Shown in pieces: positions 43,043-52,505 of a DNA stretch of 64,000 nucleotides (positions are counted from its first letter, which is position 1; each line of letters starts with the position of its first letter). Below the pieces are notes generated by a model that saw only the letters and a program-made list of their open reading frames with translations, searched no databases and was not told the DNA's origin. The translations under genes were made by a program, and so were the position numbers. Source of the stretch: Zunongwangia atlantica 22II14-10F7 (lineage in GTDB: Bacteria > Bacteroidota > Bacteroidia > Flavobacteriales > Flavobacteriaceae); the NCBI RefSeq assembly GCF_002094855.1, contig NZ_ARYN01000002.1:248001-312000 (forward strand), given 5' to 3'.

Positions 43043-43104
43043 GCTAAAAGGCATTTTTTTGAAAATTATCTTCGTTTCTAGGTAAGCCTAGGAGTATTTA
43101 ATCT
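43043..43104 (+). repeat. Dispersed intergenic repeat R1, copy 3 (degenerate)
   Basis: A shortened copy with AGGCATTTTTTTGAAA in place of the AGGCATTCGTTAAAAA region of copy 2 and the hairpin CTAGGTAAGCCTAG. Relative to copies 1 and 2 (CGAGGCAAGCCTCG) the second base pair of the stem changes from G:C to T:A on both sides, which preserves pairing. Confidence 0.6.
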
Positions 43105-43121
43105 GGATTATCGAGTAAAAT

Positions 43122-44048
43122 TCAAGATCTAGGTTCCTTATTGTGTGCATAATAAACATCTGCCGGAATGTGATGTCCATGATATACCTTAGCCAAAATG
43201 TTGTAAAGTGCAGGATCATATTCTTTCAGATCGCTAGGCGATACGATATATTTTTCGCCATCATAAAACCCGTAATTAGACCAAAACCACCACTGCGAAC
43301 CCTCCGCCCAATATTCGGCTACGGTGTTAATGGCATATTGGCCTTTGTACAATCCTTTTTCTTTGGCTGCGGTGTAAGCTTTACCAATTTCAGCATATAA
43401 TTTTGGATCTGTTTTTCGTAACGCGCCCATCATATTATGGCTAAATTCGTGTACCAGAATATTCTCGCCATAATATCGCGTATCTGGGTATCCCAATAAA
43501 TTTTCCTCGGCGCAACTTGTCACCGTTCCGCCCATTCCACGGGCGCGCTGGTTCCAATATTCTTTATCGGTTTGGCTACCAATTCCGCCTGGTTTATTAT
43601 AATTTTCACGTTCCCCCGGCGTTAACCTAACATCGTCTATTGCCGGCTTTTTCCAGTCGCTGCGTTCTGGTAGATCGGTTTCCATTTCGGTTTCAGCCAT
43701 AATTAAAATTCGGGCTCCGCGTTTTTGAAGTTCCTGCCGTATATCGGGACGTTTTACCAGCATAAAATTTACGATATCACGAGCCACAGCAAGCGCATCA
43801 TCTGGAACTTTTTCTGAAGATACCACCGGAATCCCAAAAGCATCTATATATTTTTTATAAAAAGGATCTAATTTTAAGGAATCTGGCGGATTAGCGATCA
43901 TCATCTCACGATACAGCTGAAGTGTTTTTGCTTCAGTTGAAACTGCTGCACTGTTTTTATTTTGAGCTTTAGTTGTAAGCGTTTTATTTCCGCAGGAAAG
44001 AGTAATTCCGCATAAAAATACAAGACCAGTAATTCTTAAAAATGCCAT
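43122..44048 (-). CDS. Secreted metalloprotease-like HExxH protein (308 aa)
   Basis: The ATG at 44048 begins a lipoprotein-type signal (LVFLCGITLSCGNKTLTTK). The rest is a soluble domain with the zinc-binding motif HEFSH (ENILVHEFSHNMMGALR), a third ligand probably in the following WAEGSQWWFW segment, and a C-terminal region with YHGHHIPADVYYAHN. The pattern matches putative Zn-metallopeptidases of unknown specificity. No ATPase or membrane domain is present. It is the only gene between repeat R1 copy 3 and the VOC gene. Confidence 0.75.
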   Translation of the reverse strand: MAFLRITGLVFLCGITLSCGNKTLTTKAQNKNSAAVSTEAKTLQLYREMMIANPPDSLKLDPFYKKYIDAFGIPVVSSEKVPDDALAVARDIVNFMLVKRPDIRQELQKRGARILIMAETEMETDLPERSDWKKPAIDDVRLTPGERENYNKPGGIGSQTDKEYWNQRARGMGGTVTSCAEENLLGYPDTRYYGENILVHEFSHNMMGALRKTDPKLYAEIGKAYTAAKEKGLYKGQYAINTVAEYWAEGSQWWFWSNYGFYDGEKYIVSPSDLKEYDPALYNILAKVYHGHHIPADVYYAHNKEPRS

Positions 44049-44276
44049 GAATATTTATCTAATTTCAGTTTAAATTCGTTGTTTTAAAGCTTATTTTCTT
44101 CCGAAGAAATTAAAATAAATTACCTCAAAAACTTACAAAATCTTCAATTTAGAATATTTAAAGCATAAGTTGACTGTGCTTCCTTTAAACTGCTTACATA
44201 TTATTGAAACTGGTTAATATGCTATAAATTTTAAAGAAAACACAGTGCTGATATTGTTGGTTTTGGCCGTACTTTT

Positions 44277-44666
44277 TTAGTTCATGGAATGGATACCAAT
44301 CATGTTCCCTTCGGTATCGGTGGCCAAAACAATAAAACCATATTCGCCAATAGACATTTTAGGTCTAAAGACGCTACCACCTGCAGCCTCGATCTTTGCT
44401 TCTTCTACACTACAATCGTCGCTATAAAAATAAACGAGCGTACTATTGCCACCAGCTTCGATTCCTTCCACTTGTACCAAAGCGCCTGTTGCCCTGTTTT
44501 TAGATTCCATATCGCCGGGAAAAAACAACATTTTCATGGGTGTGTTCATATCTGGCATAGGAATATCAGCCAATTTGATTGAGAAAACGAATTCATAGAA
44601 TTTTTGTGCCCGGCTCATATCATTTACATAGATCTCGAACCAAACTACAGGATTTTCATTTTTCAT
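44277..44666 (-). CDS. VOC (glyoxalase-fold) family protein
   Basis: A 129-residue VOC domain: N-terminal strand and helix NPVVWFEIYVNDMSRAQKFY, a central TLVYFYSDDCSVEEAKIEAA and C-terminal GEYGFIVLATDTEGNMIGIH. Metal-binding positions are partly present (final His in IGIH). The substrate is unknown; such single-domain proteins are common as detoxification or ligand-binding proteins. It is monocistronic, 74 bases downstream of the Crp/Fnr-like gene at 44741 on the same strand. Confidence 0.87.
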   Translation of the reverse strand: MKNENPVVWFEIYVNDMSRAQKFYEFVFSIKLADIPMPDMNTPMKMLFFPGDMESKNRATGALVQVEGIEAGGNSTLVYFYSDDCSVEEAKIEAAGGSVFRPKMSIGEYGFIVLATDTEGNMIGIHSMN

Positions 44667-44740
44667 AATTAGAAAACTTAAAGGTTAATATGCTAAAATT
44701 AAGCGTTCTAACTTATCTAAAACTTGCCATAAGACAAGAT

Positions 44741-45322
44741 TTAGGCTTTTCTAGAAATTTCTTTTCTAATTCGGCTTAAAGAGGTATCGGTAATGCCTAA
44801 AAACGAAGCTATAAATTTTAAAGGAGCATTTTTTATAACTTCTGGTTGCGCTTTAACAAGATGTAGATAACGATCTGTAGCGCTTTGGGTAAGCATATTT
44901 ATTGAATTTTGCTTGGAAATAAAAAGCTGATTAGACATCCATGCCCTTCCCCATTCTGAAAAGCCATCGATAGTTTGAAAAAGCTCGTGAAAATCTGCAA
45001 TATCGATCTTCCAGGCCACTCCATTTGTAAGCGCCTGAAAATTTTCCTGAGATGGCTGTCTTAGAAACAGCGATGCCACTTCGATTAGAATGTGATTGGC
45101 GCTAAAAAACCCAGTGGTAATTTCGTTTCCTTTAAAATCGATCACATACGACCTAAATAATCCTATTTCAACTAAAAAATACGCATTACTTACTTTCCCG
45201 GCTTTTATTAGCAAGTCGTTTTTAGAAAATTCAACCGAACTATGCGCGTTGGCTATACGATCGTAATCCTCTTTTTTAATATCGGGATACTTATAGATCT
45301 CTTCAAAAAAATGCTTGTTCAT
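44741..45322 (-). CDS. Crp/Fnr-family transcriptional regulator
   Basis: The start at ATG 45322 (MNKHFFEEIYKYPDIKKEDY) is preferred over the upstream 45379, which would add an implausible hydrophobic tail. The cyclic-nucleotide-binding-like domain has the SVEFSKNDLLIKAGKVSNAY and FKGNEITTGFFS strands. The C-terminal helix-turn-helix is IASFLGITDTSLSRIRKEIS. This short-HTH, Bacteroidota type of Crp/Fnr protein usually controls redox or stress genes. It is divergent from the AraC regulator. Confidence 0.85.
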   Translation of the reverse strand: MNKHFFEEIYKYPDIKKEDYDRIANAHSSVEFSKNDLLIKAGKVSNAYFLVEIGLFRSYVIDFKGNEITTGFFSANHILIEVASLFLRQPSQENFQALTNGVAWKIDIADFHELFQTIDGFSEWGRAWMSNQLFISKQNSINMLTQSATDRYLHLVKAQPEVIKNAPLKFIASFLGITDTSLSRIRKEISRKA

Positions 45323-45490
45323 TAAAACCGACTTAAATACTTCAGAAAAAAAGGTGTTGAAAATCAACAATTTCAGCATTAAAAATAAGCTTTTTAAAGT
45401 TTTTAAAGATTAGGTTGCCGTAAAGATTGAAGGCTTAAAGATATTAAAGCATAAAAGCCTAAATTAGTATGGCGAAACCATAGCTGAAAA

Positions 45491-46324
45491 ATGAATAAAC
45501 TATTTCATATTTTTAAAGTAGACCTGCAGGAAGCCGAAAAAATCTCTGAGCATCCAGATCTGCCTCATAATCACGAATTCGAGGAATTACTTATTGGTAT
45601 CGATGGTGCTTTAGAGCATTTTATAGATTTTAATGCCACCACGATACAGGCGCCTTTCGTAAGTTTTGTAACCAAGGGAAAAGTACACCGACTTATCCCA
45701 AAACCTGAAAATGGCAAATGTAATATTTGGGGCATACGTTTTAAAAGTGAGTTTATTCCAGAGACTACTTTCCAGCTTTATTCGCTTTATCACAACCAGG
45801 CAAATCTTCCATTAGATAAAGATATTTGTTTTAAAAGATTGGTGACATTGTGTGAAATGATGTACGATGAAACGCAGCAAAGTACTGTAGATTATGGGAT
45901 CATAAGGCAATTACTTGGTGTGCTCTTAAGTATGATCGAGGCCGAAAGGAAAAAACTTACACCGCCAGATCACCAACTTCAAAAAACTCAGCATATTTCG
46001 TTTGGTAACTTTTTAACCGTATTAGAAGCGAACTATCACCGGCCGGTTGGAGTGGAGTTTTATGCTGAAAAACTATTTATGTCTTCACGGAATTTGAATC
46101 TTATTTGCCAGAATATTTTGAGCCAAAGTGTCTCTGAAATTATTGAAACCCGAAAGCTTATTGAAGCTAAAAATTTATTGATTTCTTCTGAAAAAACAAT
46201 CTCTGAAATCGCATTCGAATTAGGCTATAACGAAAATTCTTATTTCTCTAATGTGTTCAAAAAGAAGTCGGGACAATCTCCAAAAGAGTTTAGAGAAGAA
46301 ATGAGAAGCATGCTTACTTCTTAA
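45491..46324 (+). CDS. AraC-family transcriptional regulator
   Basis: A 277-residue regulator: N-terminal cupin-like sensor domain (HNHEFEELLIGIDGALEHF region), then a C-terminal AraC HTH with ISFGNFLTVLEANYHRPVGV, SEIAFELGYNENSYFSNVFK and KKSGQSPKEFR. The neighbouring YceI and extradiol-dioxygenase genes may be under its control; this is not shown. It is divergent from the Crp/Fnr gene. Confidence 0.9.
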   Translation: MNKLFHIFKVDLQEAEKISEHPDLPHNHEFEELLIGIDGALEHFIDFNATTIQAPFVSFVTKGKVHRLIPKPENGKCNIWGIRFKSEFIPETTFQLYSLYHNQANLPLDKDICFKRLVTLCEMMYDETQQSTVDYGIIRQLLGVLLSMIEAERKKLTPPDHQLQKTQHISFGNFLTVLEANYHRPVGVEFYAEKLFMSSRNLNLICQNILSQSVSEIIETRKLIEAKNLLISSEKTISEIAFELGYNENSYFSNVFKKKSGQSPKEFREEMRSMLTS

Positions 46325-46422
46325 ATCTACAACTCTATTACCGAATAGTGTAAGGCATAAGGCGCTATTTGTTTTCATCTTTGTAGTGTTCAAAATAAAT
46401 ATAACTTTTAAACACAAATATC

Positions 46423-46953
46423 ATGGAAACAGTAAAATGGGTAATCGATCCTGCACACAGTGAAATAGCTTTTAGAGTAAAACATTTAATGATCTCTAAA
46501 GTTAATGGATACTTTAGTTCTTTTGAAGGTACTATAGATGGTGAAGACTTTACCAAAGCAAAACTTAGTGCAAGCATCGCTGCTACTTCGATTTCTACAC
46601 GAGTAACAGATAGAGATAACCACCTAAAAAGTGCCGATTTCTTTGATGTAGAAAACTATCCTAGCCTTAGTTTTGAAAGCACATCTTTATCTAAAATCGA
46701 TGATGAAAATTATAAACTTACCGGTACACTTAAAATTAAAGATGTTAGTAAAGAAGTAACACTAGATTTAGTTTACGGTGGCGAAAAACAAGATCCTTGG
46801 GGTAATACCAAATTAGGTTTCTTAGCTACCGGAACCATAAACCGTAAAGATTGGGGATTAAACTGGAATGCTGCTTTAGAAACTGGCGGAATTATGGTTG
46901 GTGAAGAAGTGAAAATTATTGCCGACTTACAATTCCTTAAACAAGTTTCATAA
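46423..46953 (+). CDS. YceI-family protein (cytosolic type)
   Basis: A 176-residue lipocalin-like YceI domain with the family motifs WVIDPAHSEIAFRVKHLMIS and TDRDNHLKSADFFDVENYPS, and KLTGTLKIKDVSKEVTLDL. It lacks a signal peptide, unlike many YceI proteins, so it is cytosolic or a truncated-signal version. It binds isoprenoid-type ligands in known members. Seven bases separate it from the next gene, so both are probably cotranscribed. Confidence 0.9.
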   Translation: METVKWVIDPAHSEIAFRVKHLMISKVNGYFSSFEGTIDGEDFTKAKLSASIAATSISTRVTDRDNHLKSADFFDVENYPSLSFESTSLSKIDDENYKLTGTLKIKDVSKEVTLDLVYGGEKQDPWGNTKLGFLATGTINRKDWGLNWNAALETGGIMVGEEVKIIADLQFLKQVS

Positions 46954-46960
46954 TTATATA

Positions 46961-47842
46961 ATGAACAGAAAGAATTTTCTAAAATCCCTTTCATTAATCC
47001 CAATAATTGGATCTACTATGAATTTAAGAGATTTAAATAAGATGACTTCTGGCATGAGTAACACGGGTAAAATGCCCGTGTTATTTCTTGGCCACGGAAG
47101 CCCAATGAATGCTATTGAAGAAAACGAGTTTGTAGCTTCGTTTAAAAAACTTGGTAAAGAATTGGTGCGACCAAATGCCATTCTTTGTATTTCTGCACAC
47201 TGGGAAACCCACGGAACTTTTGTTACCGCTATGCAGCATCCACAAACGATACACGATTTTGGAGGTTTCCCGCAAGAATTATTTGACGTACAATATCCTG
47301 CGCCTGGCAATCCAGAACTTGCAAAAGAAACAAAAGAGCTTATCACAAAAACCGAAGTTGGTTTAGATGATAAATGGGGGCTGGATCACGGTGCATGGAG
47401 TGTTATAAAACATTTATATCCCAATGCCGATATTCCGGTTATCCAAATGAGTATCGATTATTCTAAACCTGCCAAATACCATTATGAGTTAGCGCAGCAA
47501 TTGCAACAATTGCGCAACAAAGGCGTGTTAATTATTGGTAGCGGTAACATTGTTCATAATTTAAGAATGGTCGCATGGGATAAATTAAATGAAGAATTTG
47601 CGTTTGATTGGGCTAAAGAAGCAAACGAAATGATGAAAAACTACATTTTAGATGGAGATCATAAAAGCCTGATTAATTTTCAATCACAGGGAACTGCATT
47701 TAATTTAGCCATACCAACACCCGAACATTACATGCCACTTATTTATACACTTGCCTTAAAAAATACTAAAGAAAAGATAGAAGTTTTTAATGATAAGCCA
47801 GTTGGTGGTTCACTATCTATGACCTCTTTGAAAATATCATAA
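46961..47842 (+). CDS. ygiD: Extradiol ring-cleavage dioxygenase (DODA/YgiD type)
   Basis: The start ATG 46961 gives a 293-residue protein; an upstream frame from 46919 is ignored as it overlaps YceI. The N-terminus is weakly hydrophobic (SLSLIPIIGSTM). The catalytic core has MPVLFLGHGSPMNAI (first His), SAHWETHGTFV (second His), HDFGGFP and a late IGSGNIVHNL motif of the class III extradiol, 4,5-DOPA-type family. It is nonheme iron/zinc dependent and cleaves catechol-type rings or DOPA-like substrates. It is cotranscribed with YceI. Confidence 0.87.
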   Translation: MNRKNFLKSLSLIPIIGSTMNLRDLNKMTSGMSNTGKMPVLFLGHGSPMNAIEENEFVASFKKLGKELVRPNAILCISAHWETHGTFVTAMQHPQTIHDFGGFPQELFDVQYPAPGNPELAKETKELITKTEVGLDDKWGLDHGAWSVIKHLYPNADIPVIQMSIDYSKPAKYHYELAQQLQQLRNKGVLIIGSGNIVHNLRMVAWDKLNEEFAFDWAKEANEMMKNYILDGDHKSLINFQSQGTAFNLAIPTPEHYMPLIYTLALKNTKEKIEVFNDKPVGGSLSMTSLKIS

Positions 47843-48118
47843 AAATTACTAAAAATAACCTTATACTTACACTGTAAGAAAAAACTTATACATGTTAATT
47901 TTTTTAATTTAACAAAACACAACTTCCTATATTACAGATATTTAATTTATATTCGCAATACCCGAAATTGTTACATGAATCATAAAATTCGAAAGAATTC
48001 TTGATTTTTTTCCTACTTATTTTATTCTAGATACAATCTATATTCCCTTGATTTATCTGGAAAGTTTATGCCCCTGTTTTTTTAAAAATTATTGTTCATA
48101 AACTAACCAATGTAACTA

Positions 48119-48556
48119 ATGAATAAAATTAAACAACACTTATTGTTCTTATTTTGCTCTAGTTCGTTACTTATTTTACCTAGCTGTGACAACGAAGAGC
48201 GCGAAATGTATGAAGTTGATCGAATCGTAGGATCATGGAAATTAGTTGAAGTATATAGTGTAGATGCCAGTGGCCATGGAGAATGGACACCTGCTGAATA
48301 CAGCTATTCTTACAACTTTAACGAGGATGGTACATTTACCTCTACACGTTTTTCACAATGCACCACCGGAAATTATTCTATTTACACCGATGAGCTTGCA
48401 TTAGATTTTGAATGTACCAGTACAGGAATGGGAATTGCCAGTGCATCTTCAACCTATATAGAAGAATTTGATTACGAAGGCAATAATGTTATTTTTATTC
48501 CTACCTATCCTGCATGCGACCAGGGATGTAGATTAAAATTTGAGCCTGCAAATTAG
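48119..48556 (+). CDS. Lipocalin-like lipoprotein (145 aa)
   Basis: Lipoprotein signal (LFLFCSSSLLILPSCDNEER), then the typical IVGSWKLVEVYSVDASG opening and a beta-rich body with FNEDGTFTSTRF and NVIFIPTYPACDQGC near the end. Four cysteines in the mature part could form disulfides. The lipocalin-like family is large in Flavobacteriia and of unknown function. Its last four bases overlap the 3' end of the convergent erythromycin-esterase gene. Confidence 0.8.
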   Translation: MNKIKQHLLFLFCSSSLLILPSCDNEEREMYEVDRIVGSWKLVEVYSVDASGHGEWTPAEYSYSYNFNEDGTFTSTRFSQCTTGNYSIYTDELALDFECTSTGMGIASASSTYIEEFDYEGNNVIFIPTYPACDQGCRLKFEPAN

Positions 48557-50337
48557 TTTTCTATTCCATCCAAAAAAGTTGATAGTTTAGAATTTCGAAT
48601 AAAAATATAGTAATCGAATAGCTTTTGCGATTCTAATCCCATATTAACAAACTGATCCTGGTTTCCTGAAGCTCCAATAGACTTTTTAAATAAAGGCAAA
48701 CTATAAAAATTAGATAACAGATAATTATCTAACGTGGCTGCTTTATTTAGAAACCAGGCTATATTGTTTGCTTCTTTCATATAAAAACTTAAATCGTGAC
48801 AGGTAGATTGCTGTAAAGTATTTTTAGCGCTTAACTCCTTGTCCTTAATTACTAAGAAATTTCCGGTATCCAGCAAATAACCTATGTTTGCATAATCTTT
48901 GTCATAAACTTGGTTTAAATAGTCGCCCATCGCATCGCTGTTTTTGGCAAGATGTTGATCATGCGCCCATAGAATGATTTTATCGGTTTGCTCTAAAACG
49001 GACTTTACATTTTCAGCCATTAAACTATCTCTCTTTTTGTGGTAAGCCATTCCCGAAAATGTGTTTAAATACAAATTGCGTTTAACATTCTTCAATAATA
49101 GTTTGTCTTCAATGAGAGTTTTAGATAGTTTACTAATTTCAGAATCAATCGAGTCTAACAAATCCATATTGTTGGTAAAAGCACTAGATTGATTTTCGAT
49201 GTTTTCGATTAACTTTTTTATTTTGGTCGTTTCAGAATACTTTTCAGATAAAATCGCTAAGGTTTGGGTAGAAGACTGTACATCTATACCTACTATTTGA
49301 ACTTTGTTTTTTGTATTCAGATTATAATTCTTCAGCCATAAAATAAAATCCTTAAAAACTTCAGTATAGTACATCCAAAATTCAAGATTTGCGATTTCTG
49401 AAACTACTTCTCCATTATTCCCTTCAGACTGAATAAACGAATTCAGCCTTAATGTATTTCCTAAGTAAGATTCAAGTGCTACTATCTTAAATTCTTTATG
49501 TTGAATTAAATATTTAATCAATTCGATCTTGGTTTCGTAAATTTCCTGAGTACCATGAGTTGCTTCGCCAATACCAACTACCCTGGATCGATCAAGCTGA
49601 TTTTCTAAAGTTTTTGGCACAATTATTTTTCCATTTTTATCCTGAAAATCCTTAAAAAATGGCCTTAATTTTTGCTGAATTTGGGCAATTTTAGTTTTCG
49701 GTTTAAATATCGAAAGTTGTGAATTTTTTTCGCCATTAACTTCAATTTCTAAATCATCGATCCATGCCTTGCCTTTTCCTTGCATTAAGGCTGAAATACG
49801 AATGCCTGATATATCTTCTGAAACTTTTGCTGTAATCTCGACTTTCTGCCAGCCTGTAGTTTTCTTTATTAATTCATCGCTAAATTTGAAGATATCAGGA
49901 TTTCCCTTCCGGTCATAACTATCACTTAGTAAACGCAGCATCGCTCCTGCATTTTCACCACCCTCAATACTATCTTTTATGTTTACCCATGCAGAATATT
50001 TAATCCTGGAATCCTTTGGTATATTTATAGGTAAATGAATGGAAAAGTCGGCAAATTGGTTTGATTGATAATCTAATTCGCCATAAATTAAAAGACTTTT
50101 TTCTCCATTTTTAACCTCAGAATCATCCAACTGAATCAAATATCCTTTACCTGTTTTGCTTTTAATACTTGTATCTAATAAATCATCTATTTCGAAATCT
50201 AAAATCTCTGGATTAACCAAAGCTTCGCATTCTTCATTTAAATTTTGAGCATAGAAAACGGGAATTTGAAATGAAAAGAAGAAAAATATAAAGTATAAAA
50301 AAAGCCTGATTATAAGCTTTTGTAGTTGATAGCACAT
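48553..50337 (-). CDS. Secreted erythromycin esterase (Ere) family protein
   Basis: A 594-residue protein with a signal peptide (LFLYFIFFFFSFQIPVFYAQ) and an N-terminal beta-sandwich of about 180 residues (ADFSIHLPINIPKDSRIKYS, AWIDDLEIEVNG). The Ere-like hydrolase domain follows, with the His-bearing motif GIGEATHGTQEI, VALESYLGNTLRLN, GIDVQSS and the LWAHDQHLAK motif. Members hydrolyse macrolide lactones or act on unknown esters. Presence of the domain does not show resistance; the enlarged N-terminal module is unusual for classic EreA/B. Confidence 0.85.
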   Translation of the reverse strand: MCYQLQKLIIRLFLYFIFFFFSFQIPVFYAQNLNEECEALVNPEILDFEIDDLLDTSIKSKTGKGYLIQLDDSEVKNGEKSLLIYGELDYQSNQFADFSIHLPINIPKDSRIKYSAWVNIKDSIEGGENAGAMLRLLSDSYDRKGNPDIFKFSDELIKKTTGWQKVEITAKVSEDISGIRISALMQGKGKAWIDDLEIEVNGEKNSQLSIFKPKTKIAQIQQKLRPFFKDFQDKNGKIIVPKTLENQLDRSRVVGIGEATHGTQEIYETKIELIKYLIQHKEFKIVALESYLGNTLRLNSFIQSEGNNGEVVSEIANLEFWMYYTEVFKDFILWLKNYNLNTKNKVQIVGIDVQSSTQTLAILSEKYSETTKIKKLIENIENQSSAFTNNMDLLDSIDSEISKLSKTLIEDKLLLKNVKRNLYLNTFSGMAYHKKRDSLMAENVKSVLEQTDKIILWAHDQHLAKNSDAMGDYLNQVYDKDYANIGYLLDTGNFLVIKDKELSAKNTLQQSTCHDLSFYMKEANNIAWFLNKAATLDNYLLSNFYSLPLFKKSIGASGNQDQFVNMGLESQKLFDYYIFIRNSKLSTFLDGIEN

Positions 50338-50433
50338 AGTGATAAGAGCATTAAATACTAAAAATGATCGTACAAATTAGCGAATATTAGTATAACGCTT
50401 AGCTCTATTTTTAATTGCCAAACAACTAAAGAT

Positions 50434-51027
50434 TTACTTTGCTTTTAAACCAAATGGTGTTGCGGGTAAGTCTTCTTTCCATTGCTCCCCAAAGTTTTTG
50501 GTAAGATAATTGGCCACCTTTTGATTATGAGCTGTTACTCTTTTCATCAGTACAGGATCTACGGTACAATTTTTAGATACTGCGCCTACCACATACTTTT
50601 CGCTGAATTCGCTAAAATCTACAGGTTTTTGGTTAATTCCGTTAAAAATAAAATTCATTCCTACACCAAGATCTTCTGGGTTTGCGAGATTTCTATAATT
50701 CAATGCAGTTTCAGTAGCAGGTTTCTGTTCTAACCTAATGGTAATAATATTCTTTTTAGAAGTGATTTTGGCAGGATAATACGTATAACTTGTAAAATCT
50801 TCAGAATAAAAACCAAACTGATATTTACCCTTTTCTGGCAGTGTGATACTAAAACTTTCTGCGGAAGTAATTTCAATTTCTTTATCTAATTCAGTAATAA
50901 AAAAGGTTCCTGAAGTAATAGGAGCATCTGTAGTATTCTCGAAAACAACCTCTGCAATTATTTCTTTGGTTCTGGCTTCAACAGCAATTGACATAAGAAA
51001 AACGAACAAGATTAAACTCTTTTTCAT
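50434..51027 (-). CDS. Secreted protein (197 aa), unknown
   Basis: Signal peptide (KKSLILFVFLMSIAVEARTK). The mature part begins with a beta-sandwich-like stretch (EIIAEVVFENTTDAPITSGT, KYQFGFYSEDFTSYTYYPAK), then a helical C-terminus with DFSEFSEKYVVGAVSKNCTV and KVANYLTKNFGEQWK. I do not recognise the family. It is monocistronic on the minus strand. Confidence 0.6.
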   Translation of the reverse strand: MKKSLILFVFLMSIAVEARTKEIIAEVVFENTTDAPITSGTFFITELDKEIEITSAESFSITLPEKGKYQFGFYSEDFTSYTYYPAKITSKKNIITIRLEQKPATETALNYRNLANPEDLGVGMNFIFNGINQKPVDFSEFSEKYVVGAVSKNCTVDPVLMKRVTAHNQKVANYLTKNFGEQWKEDLPATPFGLKAK

Positions 51028-51313
51028 AATGATTTTGATTGATGGTTTATAAAATAGACGATCTTAAAAAACAGATGTTGCAAAGTACAATACAAGCAAT
51101 GAGCTTTTGCTCTTAATACAGATCGAATATAATGATTTTCAAACTAATAGACTATTAAATCTTTTCATTCAACGATTGATCAATTTTGATAAAAAACAAT
51201 TCGTCGCAACATAAGCGCTAAATGTCGACACATTTATAATATATTCCTAATATTTAGTTTATTCAATTGATTTCTAATTATTTTTGTTTCATAAATAAGC
51301 AATAGAATATAAA

Positions 51314-52435
51314 ATGAAAAAATTTTACTTTTTTACCCTATCATTTTTAACGTTCAGCCTTAATGCCCAGGTGGGTATAGGTACATCTAATCCACAAGGC
51401 GCATTACATGTATATGAGGCATCTGGAACTGTTGCTACCCCAAACACAGGAACTATAGTTTTAGAACATGCTAATGAAGGTGGAGAATCGTCCATAATTT
51501 TTAAAAGTGCCAGTAACGCTGGTAGTGATTATGGATATATTAGATATCAGGATAATGCAGGTGGTAATGGCTCTAGTAATGAAAACGGACTATTAACCAT
51601 TGGAATAGAAAATGATGGCGCACCTAATACTACAACCTGGCAAGATGATATTAATATCCATGCATCGGGTTCTGTTGGTATAGACAATGCAGCTCCTAAC
51701 CCAAGTGCATCTTTAGATTTAGGTGCTACAAACAAAGGACTTTTAGTTAACCGCGTAGCACTATCTAGCACTACAGATGTATCTACAATGGCTGCTACCC
51801 CACCACTTGGTTTGCTTGTATTTAATACTAGAAATGTAAATGATGTAACTCAGGGCTTTTACTATTATAACGGCAGTAGATGGGTTCGTGCTGGGCATAA
51901 TACCTTTTCTGTAGAATACAATCAAACCAGTGAAGTTAGAGCAAGTTCTAACAATTCTACTTATGTTAATTTACCAGGCTTAAATGGTACATTTACAGCT
52001 CCATACACCGGAACATACCAATTTATCATCAGCGCTTATTACGCATCAGGAGCACCAACAAATGCAACATTTACTGAAAACACAAGTTATAGTTCATCCC
52101 ATCGCCATACTGTTACACAATATCAGGATGGTGCCAGCCAAGGATCTGTTCGATTTATGGTCAATAACAATGTTATTAAAGAAAAATATATAACCTCTGT
52201 ATCAAAATCTTTTCCAGGAAATACATTTTACAGCCTGGGTCAAAATACCACTATGGTAGCAAATGTAAGTATGGTTGCAGGAACAACTTACACTATCAAT
52301 GTGCAAGGAAGAGAATGGGTTAAATATAATTCTAGCGAAGGCTATTTTGGGAGATCTACCAGCGTCTATGTAGGTGCAGATGGTGTTTCTGATGCGCAAT
52401 ATGCTACAATGAGTATAACTTTAGTGCAGCAATAG
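51314..52435 (+). CDS. Secreted Gly/Ser-rich protein, tail-fibre/C1q-like
   Basis: A 373-residue secreted protein. Signal peptide (KFYFFTLSFLTFSLNAQ) and then VGIGTSNPQGALHVYEA, the opening common to flavobacterial adhesin-like or tail-fibre-like secreted proteins. A Gly/Ser/Asn-rich middle is followed by a beta-rich C-terminus with YNGSRWVRAGHNTFSVE, and a jelly-roll end (QNTTMVANVSMVAGTTYTIN). No enzyme motif was found. It is strong enough to have its own terminator just after the stop. Confidence 0.65.
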   Translation: MKKFYFFTLSFLTFSLNAQVGIGTSNPQGALHVYEASGTVATPNTGTIVLEHANEGGESSIIFKSASNAGSDYGYIRYQDNAGGNGSSNENGLLTIGIENDGAPNTTTWQDDINIHASGSVGIDNAAPNPSASLDLGATNKGLLVNRVALSSTTDVSTMAATPPLGLLVFNTRNVNDVTQGFYYYNGSRWVRAGHNTFSVEYNQTSEVRASSNNSTYVNLPGLNGTFTAPYTGTYQFIISAYYASGAPTNATFTENTSYSSSHRHTVTQYQDGASQGSVRFMVNNNVIKEKYITSVSKSFPGNTFYSLGQNTTMVANVSMVAGTTYTINVQGREWVKYNSSEGYFGRSTSVYVGADGVSDAQYATMSITLVQQ

Positions 52436-52447
52436 TACAGGGTTTTA

Positions 52448-52488
52448 AAAAGCAAAAAAGGGTAATTTGATTACCCTTTTTTGCTTTT
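52448..52488. terminator. Bidirectional terminator between two convergent genes
   Basis: A perfect 19-bp stem (52448-52466 with 52470-52488), containing GCAAAAAAGGGTAAT and its complement, with a TTG loop and A/T-run flanks on both strands. It serves the secreted protein ending at 52435 and the glutathione peroxidase ending at 52506. Confidence 0.9.
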
Positions 52489-52505
52489 AGATATTTTAAG
52501 CAGAA

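Noticed and set aside
46919-46960. Earlier start for the extradiol dioxygenase inside YceI
   Set aside because: The upstream frame begins inside the YceI gene at a non-ATG codon. ATG 46961 after the YceI stop is normal and gives a better N-terminus.
48553-50337. Calling the Ere-family protein a macrolide resistance gene
   Set aside because: Only the fold and motifs are visible, the enzyme is enlarged at the N-terminus, and environmental family members act on unknown substrates.
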